From an uncultured Bacteroidales bacterium (GTDB taxonomy: Bacteria > Bacteroidota > Bacteroidia > Bacteroidales > P3), in NCBI GenBank assembly GCA_947176325.1, contig CAMWQD010000095.1, positions 1 through 5,390 of the forward strand: a stretch of DNA of 5,390 nt, written 5' to 3'. How positions within the stretch are numbered: position 1 is the first letter of the stretch; every line of letters starts with the position of its first letter. Below are positions 1 through 5,390 of the stretch, in pieces. The position numbers and the translations under genes were made by a program. Under the pieces are notes generated by a model, which searched no databases, had not been told where the DNA came from, and saw only the letters and a list, made by a program, of their open reading frames with translations.

Positions 1-1
1 G

Positions 2-1380
2 GGGGCTTCGGTGGCTTCGTTTGGCGTGCCTATGGGCAAGAACGGGAGCCACATTCCGCTCAAGAAGTGGCGCAAGGCTTTGCAGAAGGCCGCCGGAGGA
101 GAGGTTTTGGTGGAGGTTTCGGCTGTCAGGGAAGGGGTTTTGTAAGGTTGGAGCCTTTGCATTGGTTGGTGAGCGAAGACCCCATAGACCCTTATCTGCT
201 GTTCCGCGCCAGCCAATACGAGGAGGGGGAACACGGTTGGGTATTTCTGCGCCAGCGCCGGCTCACCGATTTCGAAACCCGTCAGGTGCTCGACAACCGC
301 CTTATGGACAAGAACTGCATGAACTGCCACGATTGCTACGATCATAGGGCTTCGCACATGGTGGTGCATCTGCGCGAGGCGCATAAGGGCACCTTGCTGA
401 TAAACGGCAAAGAGGCGCGCAAGATACAGGTGCCAGCCAACTATCAGATACGGCTCACCTACCCTGCCTGGCATCCTTCGGGGCGCTACGTGGCTTTCTC
501 CACCAACCTGCCCCATTCGGTGCACTACGCCAACGCCACGCATAAAATCATCTATACGCTCGATACCATGAGCCATATCGTGGTTTTGGATGTGGAACAG
601 ATGCGTCTGTTTTCTTGCCCCGAACTGACACGCGAGGAAGACGAGGCGGTTTTCCCCACCTGGAGCCACGATGGAAAACGCCTGTATTTCTGTGTATCGC
701 CGCGCAAACGCTACGACAGTCTGCCCTATCCGCAATATGCCGACACAAGTTTGGGATTCCGTCAGAACCGTGTGGAACAGGTATGGGCCGATTTGATGCA
801 GATGGATTTCGACCCCGAAACGGAGCGTTTCTCGAACTTTGCCTGCACCTATCCTTTCTCGCAGATGCAGAAAAGCGCGTGTATGCCCAAGGTGTCGCCC
901 GACGGCAAGTATATGGTGGTGTCTTTGCTCAAGGCAAGCACGTTTCCCTTGCAGAACTTAGGCGATTTCTACAGGTTGAACTTGCAGGACTCCACCGTGG
1001 AGGAACTCTGCGAGCTCAATACGGAGGGCTCGGAAAAGGGGCATTCGTTTTCTTCGTCGGGAAAGTGGATGGTGTTTTCCAGCAGCCGGCGCACGTTGGC
1101 TATTCCCGAAACGTATATCACACATTACGATTCTGTTTCGGGGCATTTTTCGAGGCCTTTCTTAGTGCCGCAGAAGTGGGGCGATTTCTACCTCACCAAC
1201 CTGCGGGGTTTTGTGTTTCCCGTATTGAGCACCGAACCTGCGGCTTTGCAGGCGCGGGCTTTGGCGGGGGTGGCTCGGGAGGAGGCCATGGACTTGCAGA
1301 TAGACACTTCGTTGGAGGGTTTCCGCATCACCGACGAGGAATTGGAGGCGGGCACCGTGCAATTTGTGGGAGGGCATTAG
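2..1380 (+). CDS. PD40/TolB-like propeller protein with c-type haem motif (gene A), 5'-partial with apparent frameshift
   Basis: The left window edge cuts this gene. By comparison with its paralogue at 2911-4512, about 65 N-terminal residues, including any signal peptide, lie outside. From 2 to about 142 the frame starting at base 2 encodes family-like sequence (a Trp at 68-70, then Gly-Gly at 95-100, spaced exactly as in the paralogue). That frame meets TAA at 143-145, and the family continues one base back to TAG at 1378-1380. The later frame has IDPY (184-195), CMNCH for covalent haem c (316-330, followed by an extra Cys) and four PD40-type propeller motifs: YPAWHPSGRY (from 460), FPTWSHDGK (652), PKVSPDGKY (886) and FSSSGKW (1048). 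It ends in GGH. Haem attachment implies an extracytoplasmic location. A GTG start at 67 is possible on paper, but its first 25 or so codons give low-complexity Gly/Arg sequence unlike the family, so I reject it. Role unknown; an electron-transfer or haem-dependent sensing protein is inference. Confidence 0.82.
   Translation, partial: GFGGFVWRAYGQEREPHSAQEVAQGFAEGRRRRGFGGGFGCQGRGFVRLEPLHWLVSEDPIDPYLLFRASQYEEGEHGWVFLRQRRLTDFETRQVLDNRLMDKNCMNCHDCYDHRASHMVVHLREAHKGTLLINGKEARKIQVPANYQIRLTYPAWHPSGRYVAFSTNLPHSVHYANATHKIIYTLDTMSHIVVLDVEQMRLFSCPELTREEDEAVFPTWSHDGKRLYFCVSPRKRYDSLPYPQYADTSLGFRQNRVEQVWADLMQMDFDPETERFSNFACTYPFSQMQKSACMPKVSPDGKYMVVSLLKASTFPLQNLGDFYRLNLQDSTVEELCELNTEGSEKGHSFSSSGKWMVFSSSRRTLAIPETYITHYDSVSGHFSRPFLVPQKWGDFYLTNLRGFVFPVLSTEPAALQARALAGVAREEAMDLQIDTSLEGFRITDEELEAGTVQFVGGH
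131..145 (+). other. Apparent -1 frameshift site in gene A
   Basis: Reading from base 2, the codons here are GAA GGG GTT TTG TAA and stop. One base back they are GGA AGG GGT TTT GTA AGG and stay open to 1380. The site is a G4 run followed directly by a T4 run (134-141). Restoring one T would give Glu-Gly-Val-Phe-Val-Arg-Leu and join the two family-like halves smoothly. A lost base in a homopolymer, as mutation or as sequencing error, is the simplest reading. The zero-frame codons do not form a canonical X XXY YYZ slippery heptamer, so programmed shifting is not favoured. Confidence 0.75.
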
Positions 1381-1381
1381 C

Positions 1382-2908
1382 ATGAAAAAGGGATTAGGTG
1401 TGGCTTTGGTGGTTGTGGCGGCGGGTTTCTGCCTGCTGTGGTATCTGCCCTACTTTCACAATCAGTTTCAGATTGGTTTCTTTGCCTATACGCGCACGTT
1501 TGTGCGGGCTTTCTTTGAGGGGCTCGGCGGCTTTGGCGGCGAGAGCCAGGGTTTGGTGGCGGCTACGGGCCTGCACCCTCGCATCGGCGAATTTCTGTGG
1601 CGTTTTGTGAGTCAATTCTATATCAACACACCTTGCATTTTGTTGGCGGCGGGTTTGGTAACGGCGGCTTTCTGCCGGCTTTCGTGGGCCGTGGTGCGCG
1701 AATACACGTTGCTTCTGCTGCCGGTGTTCTTCTATTTTTTCACAAATCCTGAGCCTGCTATGGCGGGTTGGAGCATATATTTGCTGTTGGGCATGGGTTT
1801 GCTGGCGCTTTGCATGCGGGGCTTTCGGCGGAGGCTTTTTGGCCGCGGGCGCGGCTCTCGGCGCGATGCGGATTGGGGCTGGGGCCGATTGGCAGGGGCT
1901 TTGGCGGCCTTTGCCTGCGTGCCGGTCTTTGTATTTGGCTTTCATCATAACCCTCTGGAAAGAAATCTTTTGCAGGTGCGGCAAGCGGCCTATGTGGGCA
2001 ACTACGAGCGTTGTTTTGAAATAAGCGACCGTGTGTGCCGCGAGCGGGCGAGCGTGCCGTTTGATGAAGAAAAGGAGGCGGTGAAGGCGCAACGGGTGGA
2101 GATGACGGCTTGGCTCAAGCTTTCGCTCTTGCAGACGGGGCGGCTCAACAATATGTTTTTAGAGTATGGGGATGTGCCGTTGATGGGTGGTATGTTCGGT
2201 TCGGACTTCCCCTATATGAACGAATGCGCCTATCCGTATGTGCTGTTGCAGGATTGCTTAGGGGTGTATGCGCCGCAGGTGCCTTTCATTCTTTCTTCTT
2301 TTGAAAAGGAGGGGTGGCAGAACCGTTTTGTGGAGCCTTTGCTGAGGGCCGAACTGCATACGGGGCAAGGACGTTTGCTCCAAAAGAGTCTGCGCTATGC
2401 CTCGCGCACGTTGGCACATCGGAAAGTGGCTCTCGAAATGCCTTGTGCTGTGGAAGATGGTTCGCGGCCCGTGCCTTTGCAGTCGGCTTCGTTGGTGCGG
2501 GGCGGCAATCATTTAGACGGCTGGGTGAAGCTCTATGCCGAGGGATTTCCGGGCAAGCCTGCGGAATTTTCTGTGCCGCTCTTGGAATACTACACGCTTC
2601 TGTGTCTGCTCGATAAGAGGCTCGACCGCGTGGAGTATCTGGCCGAACAGGCTTCGCAACTCGGCTGCAAGACGCTTCCCGCCTATATGCAGGAGGCGGT
2701 GTGCTTTATGCGCAACTATCCTTCTTCCCTTTCCCGCAAACAGATGCTCGAAACGCCTTATATGGGCTATCATCTCAACCTCAACGTGTTGGAAGATGTG
2801 GAAACGGTATATCGGGCGTGGGCGCTCTATCATATTGGAAAAATGGATTTTATGGAGGCTTCGCGTCTCTATCGCCATACTTTTACATTTCGGTTTTATT
2901 TTTTGTAA
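1382..2908 (+). CDS. Polytopic membrane protein with helical-repeat C-terminal part, probable DUF6057-type (gene B)
   Basis: The product is 508 residues and its function is unknown. Hydrophobic segments lie at about residues 4-22, 80-97, 108-121, 130-145 and 169-187. A basic, Arg-rich loop at 146-161 suggests that this loop is cytoplasmic. From about residue 197 to the end the protein is soluble-looking and helical, with TPR-like stretches around 197-260 and in the C-terminal third. The overall plan resembles the DUF6057 proteins of Bacteroidales, recalled rather than searched. I chose ATG 1382 because it opens with Met-Lys-Lys and a membrane segment and lies one base after the gene A stop; the upstream in-frame start at 1364 would overlap gene A. 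The stop is two bases before gene A', so the three genes are almost certainly co-transcribed. The helical part may scaffold the flanking haem proteins, which is inference. The short aromatic C-terminus (FTFRFYFL) appears natural but could be trimmed. Confidence 0.85.
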   Translation: MKKGLGVALVVVAAGFCLLWYLPYFHNQFQIGFFAYTRTFVRAFFEGLGGFGGESQGLVAATGLHPRIGEFLWRFVSQFYINTPCILLAAGLVTAAFCRLSWAVVREYTLLLLPVFFYFFTNPEPAMAGWSIYLLLGMGLLALCMRGFRRRLFGRGRGSRRDADWGWGRLAGALAAFACVPVFVFGFHHNPLERNLLQVRQAAYVGNYERCFEISDRVCRERASVPFDEEKEAVKAQRVEMTAWLKLSLLQTGRLNNMFLEYGDVPLMGGMFGSDFPYMNECAYPYVLLQDCLGVYAPQVPFILSSFEKEGWQNRFVEPLLRAELHTGQGRLLQKSLRYASRTLAHRKVALEMPCAVEDGSRPVPLQSASLVRGGNHLDGWVKLYAEGFPGKPAEFSVPLLEYYTLLCLLDKRLDRVEYLAEQASQLGCKTLPAYMQEAVCFMRNYPSSLSRKQMLETPYMGYHLNLNVLEDVETVYRAWALYHIGKMDFMEASRLYRHTFTFRFYFL

Positions 2909-2910
2909 TC

Positions 2911-4512
2911 ATGAGGACTGTGAGTTTGCTTTTGGGAATGGTTGCGGCGGGTCTTTTCTGCGCTTGCGGACGGGTGGAGCCTCCCTCCGCCAATATCTAT
3001 CCCGACTATGCCGACGGCATTGTGATTCCCTGCAATATCGCACCTCTCAATTTCCTTATGGCAGACGGGCGGACGCACCGCGTGCGCGTGGAGGCCTGCG
3101 ACAGCAAGGGAAACGTATTGGCTTCGCAACTGTATGCTCGATGCAAGAATTTGATTTTTAATGAATCGGATTGGCGAAACATGATAGCTTCCGCAACGGG
3201 CGGTTTTCTGCGGATTGTGGTGGACGATACGGCCTCGCGCCTGTGGCGGATTTCATCGGACAGCATAGACCCTTATTTGGTGTATCGTCTTGGGCCTCAC
3301 GACCAAAACACGGGCGGGCGGCTCCAAGTATACGAGCGCAATATCACGGATTTTTCGCACCGCTGCTTGATGGATAATCTACAGACCGAAAACAACTGCA
3401 TGAATTGCCATAGTTTGGGGGCGGATGCGAAAATGGTGTTTCATGTGCGGGAGGCCTTTGCGGGCACGGTGATAACCCTCGGCAACGATTCTTCGCTCAA
3501 AATCTCGGTGCCCGCCCGCTATGGATTCCGTCTTTCCTACCCCGCCTGGAGCCCTAACGGGCGTTATATCGCCTTCGCCACCACGCGCATTGCGCCCGTG
3601 CAGTTTGTGAATCCGCACCGCACCCAAGACCTCATGCCCGATGTGGCGGCTTGGATTGTGCTCTACGACACGCGGCAGAACCGTTTGTTTTCCTGCCCCG
3701 CCCTCACCGACACGGCTTTCTGTTTTTCGTTTCCCACCTGGGCGCCTAACGGCAAGAGCCTCTATTTCTGCCGCACGCCCCACATGGAGGTGTGGAATTT
3801 GCCGCAGGAGAGGGAAAAAGAGTGTTTGGCGGAGTTCCGCTACGATTTGTTCCGTATTGATTTTGATGCGGATAGTGAGACTTTCGGAGAACCCGAAATG
3901 GTGTATTCGCCTCTCGGCGGCAATTTTGGCGGCGCGGCGGGCGACAGCGTCAACCGCAGCGCTTCCATTCCGAGCGCAAGCCCCGACGGAAAATTTCTGT
4001 TTGTATCGACGGTTATGATGGGGTCGTTTCCTTCTCAAAATCAAGGAGATTTGATTCTTCTGCAATGGGACAGCACAGAAGACGGACGGGCATTCTTGCG
4101 CGAAGTGCATACGCCGGGCTTCAACTCGCCCGATGCAGACCGGCGCGGGGTGTGGAGCGCCAACGGCAAGTGGTTTGTATTCACCTCCAAACGGGAATCG
4201 GGGGCGCAGTCGCTTCTGTATCTGGCGCATTTCGACGGCTCCGCTCCCGACGAACAGAAGATTTCCAAGCCGTTTGTGTTGCCGCAGAAGCAGCCCGACC
4301 ATTATATCTGGAACACACGGTCTTATACGTTTCCTGTGTTTAGCGGCAAGCCGCTTCCTTTCGATGGGAAAACGTATAAGGAGATTGTGGAGCAGCCTCT
4401 TTCCTCGCCCGATATGTCGTTTTTCGACACCTCGGGCATGGTGTCGGGAAGCGTGGACGCCACCTCCGGCGCCTCGCAAGCAGTTTCCTCCACCAACTTC
4501 GGCGGACATTAA
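2911..4512 (+). CDS. PD40/TolB-like propeller lipoprotein with c-type haem motif (gene A')
   Basis: The product is 533 residues. The first 19 residues form a lipoprotein signal: Arg-2, a hydrophobic stretch, then Phe-Cys-Ala-Cys with the lipid-bearing Cys at 19. ATG 2911 is preferred over longer in-frame starts, which would put the signal inside the protein and overlap gene B. Domains in order: an N-terminal beta-like region with an IAPLNF motif (43-48), IDPY (119-122), CMNCH (163-167) for covalent haem c, then PD40/TolB-like propeller motifs YPAWSPNGRY (210), FPTWAPNGK (274), PSASPDGK (354) and WSANGKW (415). It ends Phe-Gly-Gly-His. The layout matches gene A, so the two are diverged tandem paralogues around gene B. 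The predicted product is a membrane-anchored extracytoplasmic haem protein. Annotation as plain TolB would mislead, because the TolB of the Tol-Pal system has no haem motif. The distal haem ligand and any partner are unknown. Confidence 0.9.
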   Translation: MRTVSLLLGMVAAGLFCACGRVEPPSANIYPDYADGIVIPCNIAPLNFLMADGRTHRVRVEACDSKGNVLASQLYARCKNLIFNESDWRNMIASATGGFLRIVVDDTASRLWRISSDSIDPYLVYRLGPHDQNTGGRLQVYERNITDFSHRCLMDNLQTENNCMNCHSLGADAKMVFHVREAFAGTVITLGNDSSLKISVPARYGFRLSYPAWSPNGRYIAFATTRIAPVQFVNPHRTQDLMPDVAAWIVLYDTRQNRLFSCPALTDTAFCFSFPTWAPNGKSLYFCRTPHMEVWNLPQEREKECLAEFRYDLFRIDFDADSETFGEPEMVYSPLGGNFGGAAGDSVNRSASIPSASPDGKFLFVSTVMMGSFPSQNQGDLILLQWDSTEDGRAFLREVHTPGFNSPDADRRGVWSANGKWFVFTSKRESGAQSLLYLAHFDGSAPDEQKISKPFVLPQKQPDHYIWNTRSYTFPVFSGKPLPFDGKTYKEIVEQPLSSPDMSFFDTSGMVSGSVDATSGASQAVSSTNFGGH

Positions 4513-4521
4513 AAGATGTCA

Positions 4522-4531
4522 AGTTGCAACT
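4522..4531. promoter_or_regulatory. 10-bp perfect palindrome, candidate antitoxin operator
   Basis: AGTTGCAACT is its own reverse complement. It sits 6 bases upstream of the -7-like element of the toxin-antitoxin cassette, where a bound repressor would block the promoter. RelB/DinJ antitoxins are ribbon-helix-helix DNA-binding proteins that commonly repress their own promoter at palindromes, so this is a plausible operator. Binding is inferred. Confidence 0.4.
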
Positions 4532-4537
4532 ATTTGC

Positions 4538-4545
4538 TATCTTTG
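4538..4545 (+). promoter_or_regulatory. Bacteroidota-type -7 promoter element of the toxin-antitoxin cassette
   Basis: TATCTTTG matches the Bacteroidota -7 consensus TAnnTTTG exactly and lies 20 bases before the antitoxin ATG. It would start transcription near 4550 with a leader of about 15 bases. No good TTTG -33 element is found at the usual distance; the nearest TTG (4524-4526) is only 11 bases upstream and inside the palindrome. A weak or activator-dependent promoter is possible. Confidence 0.55.
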
Positions 4546-4547
4546 TG

Positions 4548-4563
4548 TCGTAAAGAATTACGA
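4548..4563. promoter_or_regulatory. Inverted repeat at the predicted transcription start, candidate second operator
   Basis: TCGTAA and TTACGA are perfect 6-bp inverted arms separated by AGAA. The repeat spans the predicted transcription start and ends two bases before the antitoxin ATG. It could be a second repressor half-site pair, or a small leader hairpin limiting antitoxin translation. No T run follows on the + strand, so it is not a convincing terminator for the upstream operon. Confidence 0.4.
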
Positions 4564-4565
4564 TT

Positions 4566-4856
4566 ATGCCTCAAGTAGCCATGACTGTTCGGTTGGATTC
4601 CAACCTCAAAAAAGAGTTCGACAGCCTCTGTTCGCAGTTCGGACTGAGTTCGAATGCAGCCTTTAACGTATTTGCCCGCACGGTGGTTCAACGGAAGAAA
4701 ATTCCCTTTGAAATCGTTTCGGATGAAATTGCGACCGCCCGACAGGCACAGGCCGCCATCGACGAGTATTTTTCCGCTCACAATATGGGGATAGCCGATA
4801 TAGAGGCTTTGGGAAAAGAGCATCTGCGCACACCTTATGCCCACGCAAAAAGATAG
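4566..4856 (+). CDS. RelB/DinJ-family antitoxin
   Basis: The product is 96 residues, the usual size of the family. The N-terminus carries the ribbon-helix-helix signature: a short strand VAMTVRLD (residues 4-11), a helix with LKKEFDSLC (14-22), the GLSSNAAFN turn and second helix (26-34), then the family's IPFEI ending at about 46-50. That domain binds DNA and normally autorepresses the operon. The C-terminal half should wrap and neutralise the toxin encoded four bases downstream. ATG 4566 is chosen because it keeps the full strand; an internal ATG at 4581 would remove residues before MTVRLD. The leader is AT-rich with no clear Shine-Dalgarno site. RelB/DinJ antitoxins classically partner RelE/YafQ-type toxins, so the PIN partner here is noteworthy. 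Confidence 0.88.
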   Translation: MPQVAMTVRLDSNLKKEFDSLCSQFGLSSNAAFNVFARTVVQRKKIPFEIVSDEIATARQAQAAIDEYFSAHNMGIADIEALGKEHLRTPYAHAKR

Positions 4857-4860
4857 TTTT

Positions 4861-5274
4861 ATGCAGACTATCGTTTTGGACACGAATTGCCTTTTGATGA
4901 TACTTCCATCATCAAGCCCTTACCACAAAGTTTGGGAAGATATTTTAGACGGCCGTATAAGTCTTTGTGTATCTACGGATATTGTGATGGAATACGAAGA
5001 AATTATCAGTCGCAAACTCAATCCGCAGATTGCGCAGCTGGTTGTAGCCACCATACTCAATACCCCTTTGTTGAAGAGAGTTTCCCCTACGTTCTTCTAC
5101 CATCTTATCAAGGCCGACCCCGACGACAACAAGTTTGTGGATTGCGCCATTTGTGCCGGTGCAGAATTGATAGTTACCAACGATACACATTTTAATATCC
5201 TAAAAACCATTAAGTTTCCCAAAGTGGAATTTATGACGTTGCAGGAATTTTCCAATGTAAACTTTGTTGCTTAG
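4861..5274 (+). CDS. PIN-domain toxin (COG1569-like) of a type II toxin-antitoxin system
   Basis: The product is 137 residues, typical for PIN toxins of the 'putative toxin component, PIN family' group. PIN domains are Mg-dependent ribonucleases whose active site is a cluster of acidic residues. Here the candidates are Asp7 in VLDTN, Glu44 in VMEYEE, Asp88/Asp89 and Asp94 in DPDDNKFVDCA, and Asp108 in VTNDTHF, so the site looks intact and the enzyme is probably active against RNA when released from its antitoxin. ATG 4861 is preferred because MQTIVLDTN is the usual family opening; an in-frame ATG at 4837 would overlap the antitoxin by 20 bases and add an unrelated leader. The four-base gap to the antitoxin stop implies co-transcription. 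The RNA target cannot be read from sequence. Local GC is visibly lower than in the upstream operon, with segments near one third to one half GC. Confidence 0.88.
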   Translation: MQTIVLDTNCLLMILPSSSPYHKVWEDILDGRISLCVSTDIVMEYEEIISRKLNPQIAQLVVATILNTPLLKRVSPTFFYHLIKADPDDNKFVDCAICAGAELIVTNDTHFNILKTIKFPKVEFMTLQEFSNVNFVA

Positions 5275-5277
5275 ATA

Positions 5278-5390
5278 ATGAAAATCATAGCGAAAATTGG
5301 CGGGATGTTGGCCGTGGGATTGGCGGCCGGACTTTTGGCGGGATGCGGCGGGGCTGCTTCCGACAACTTGGAGAAGAAGTTGCAGAAAAT
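5278..5390 (+). CDS. Lipoprotein of unknown function, 3'-partial
   Basis: An ATG three bases after the PIN toxin stop opens a frame that runs off the right edge, with 37 complete codons visible. The product begins MKIIAKIG, continues with a hydrophobic stretch, and reaches a textbook lipobox Leu-Ala-Gly-Cys with the lipid-bearing Cys at residue 23. Gly-Gly-Ala-Ala-Ser and a charged, probably helical segment rich in Lys, Leu and Glu follow. It is therefore an envelope lipoprotein. The family cannot be identified from this fragment. The spacing suggests that it may be co-transcribed with the toxin-antitoxin pair, or that the pair was inserted in front of it. Confidence 0.8.
   Translation, partial: MKIIAKIGGMLAVGLAAGLLAGCGGAASDNLEKKLQK

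Noticed and set aside
67..142. GTG start at 67 as the true start of gene A
   Set aside because: The first 25 or so residues would be Gly/Arg-rich with no signal peptide, while the alternative frame in the same bases matches the paralogue's N-terminal region.
134..145. Programmed -1 ribosomal frameshift in gene A
   Set aside because: The GGGTTTT heptamer is present but in the wrong register for the needed change of frame, and the codons GTT TTG would re-pair poorly one base back. No evident downstream stem-loop was found by eye.
1368..1374. GGGAGGG as a strong Shine-Dalgarno site for gene B
   Set aside because: Spacing to ATG 1382 is suitable, but the bases encode the conserved Gly-Gly-His end of gene A, and Bacteroidota rely little on Shine-Dalgarno pairing. 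It may help by chance.
615..1385. 256-codon + strand frame inside gene A
   Set aside because: It overlaps the PD40 motifs in another frame and gives low-complexity Gly/Phe/Arg sequence without family features.
1394..2092. 232-codon open frame on the - strand opposite gene B
   Set aside because: Composition is Arg/His/Gln-rich with no domain features; the + strand carries clear membrane segments and operon spacing.
183..3276. 13-base direct repeat (183-195 and 3264-3276) as a recombination or mobile-element repeat
   Set aside because: The shared bases encode the conserved IDPY motif in both paralogues, so the repeat is explained by gene duplication.
3379..4509. 376-codon open frame on the - strand opposite gene A'
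   Set aside because: It is the antisense shadow of a GC-rich coding region: rich in Arg, His and Gly, with no recognisable motif. The + strand frame has haem, PD40 and lipobox motifs.
4548..4563. Rho-independent terminator after gene A'
   Set aside because: The stem is only 6 bp with an AGAA loop, it is not GC-rich, and it has no following T run.
5239..5266. Internal promoter for the lipoprotein (TTG, 17 bases, AAACTTTG)
   Set aside because: The -7-like element has one mismatch to TAnnTTTG, the -33 is only TTG, and the predicted start would leave a leader of just a few bases.

Overview
The window looks like Bacteroidota chromosome, most likely order Bacteroidales. The evidence is a lipoprotein signal of the Bacteroidota type, a TAnnTTTG-type promoter element, AT-rich leaders in place of strong Shine-Dalgarno sites, and a haem-motif PD40/TolB-like family and a DUF6057-like membrane protein that I associate with this order. 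Genus cannot be assigned from what is visible. All supported genes are on the + strand and tightly packed, and the only intergenic gap longer than a few bases is 4513-4565.

Left region (1-4512): a three-gene unit in the order A-B-A'. A (enters from the left edge, ends 1380) and A' (2911-4512) are paralogues. Each has a conserved IDPY segment, a CMNCH motif typical of covalent c-type haem attachment, four recognisable PD40/TolB-like propeller motifs, and a C-terminus ending Gly-Gly-His. Between them, separated by 1 and 2 bases, lies B (1382-2908), a membrane protein with about five transmembrane segments and a long helical, TPR-like C-terminal part. The layout suggests a co-transcribed envelope system: two predicted extracytoplasmic haem-c propeller proteins (A' with a clear lipoprotein signal) working with one membrane-anchored helical-repeat protein. 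I know of no established function. Gene A carries an apparent frameshift near 134-145: its N-terminal part reads in one frame and the rest in the frame one base back.

Right region (4513-5390): a lower-GC toxin-antitoxin cassette with its own promoter-like element flanked by two inverted repeats, a RelB/DinJ-type antitoxin (4566-4856) and a PIN-domain toxin (4861-5274). Three bases after the toxin stop, a new lipoprotein gene begins (5278) and runs off the window. The cassette therefore sits between two lipoprotein genes in one compact same-strand array.
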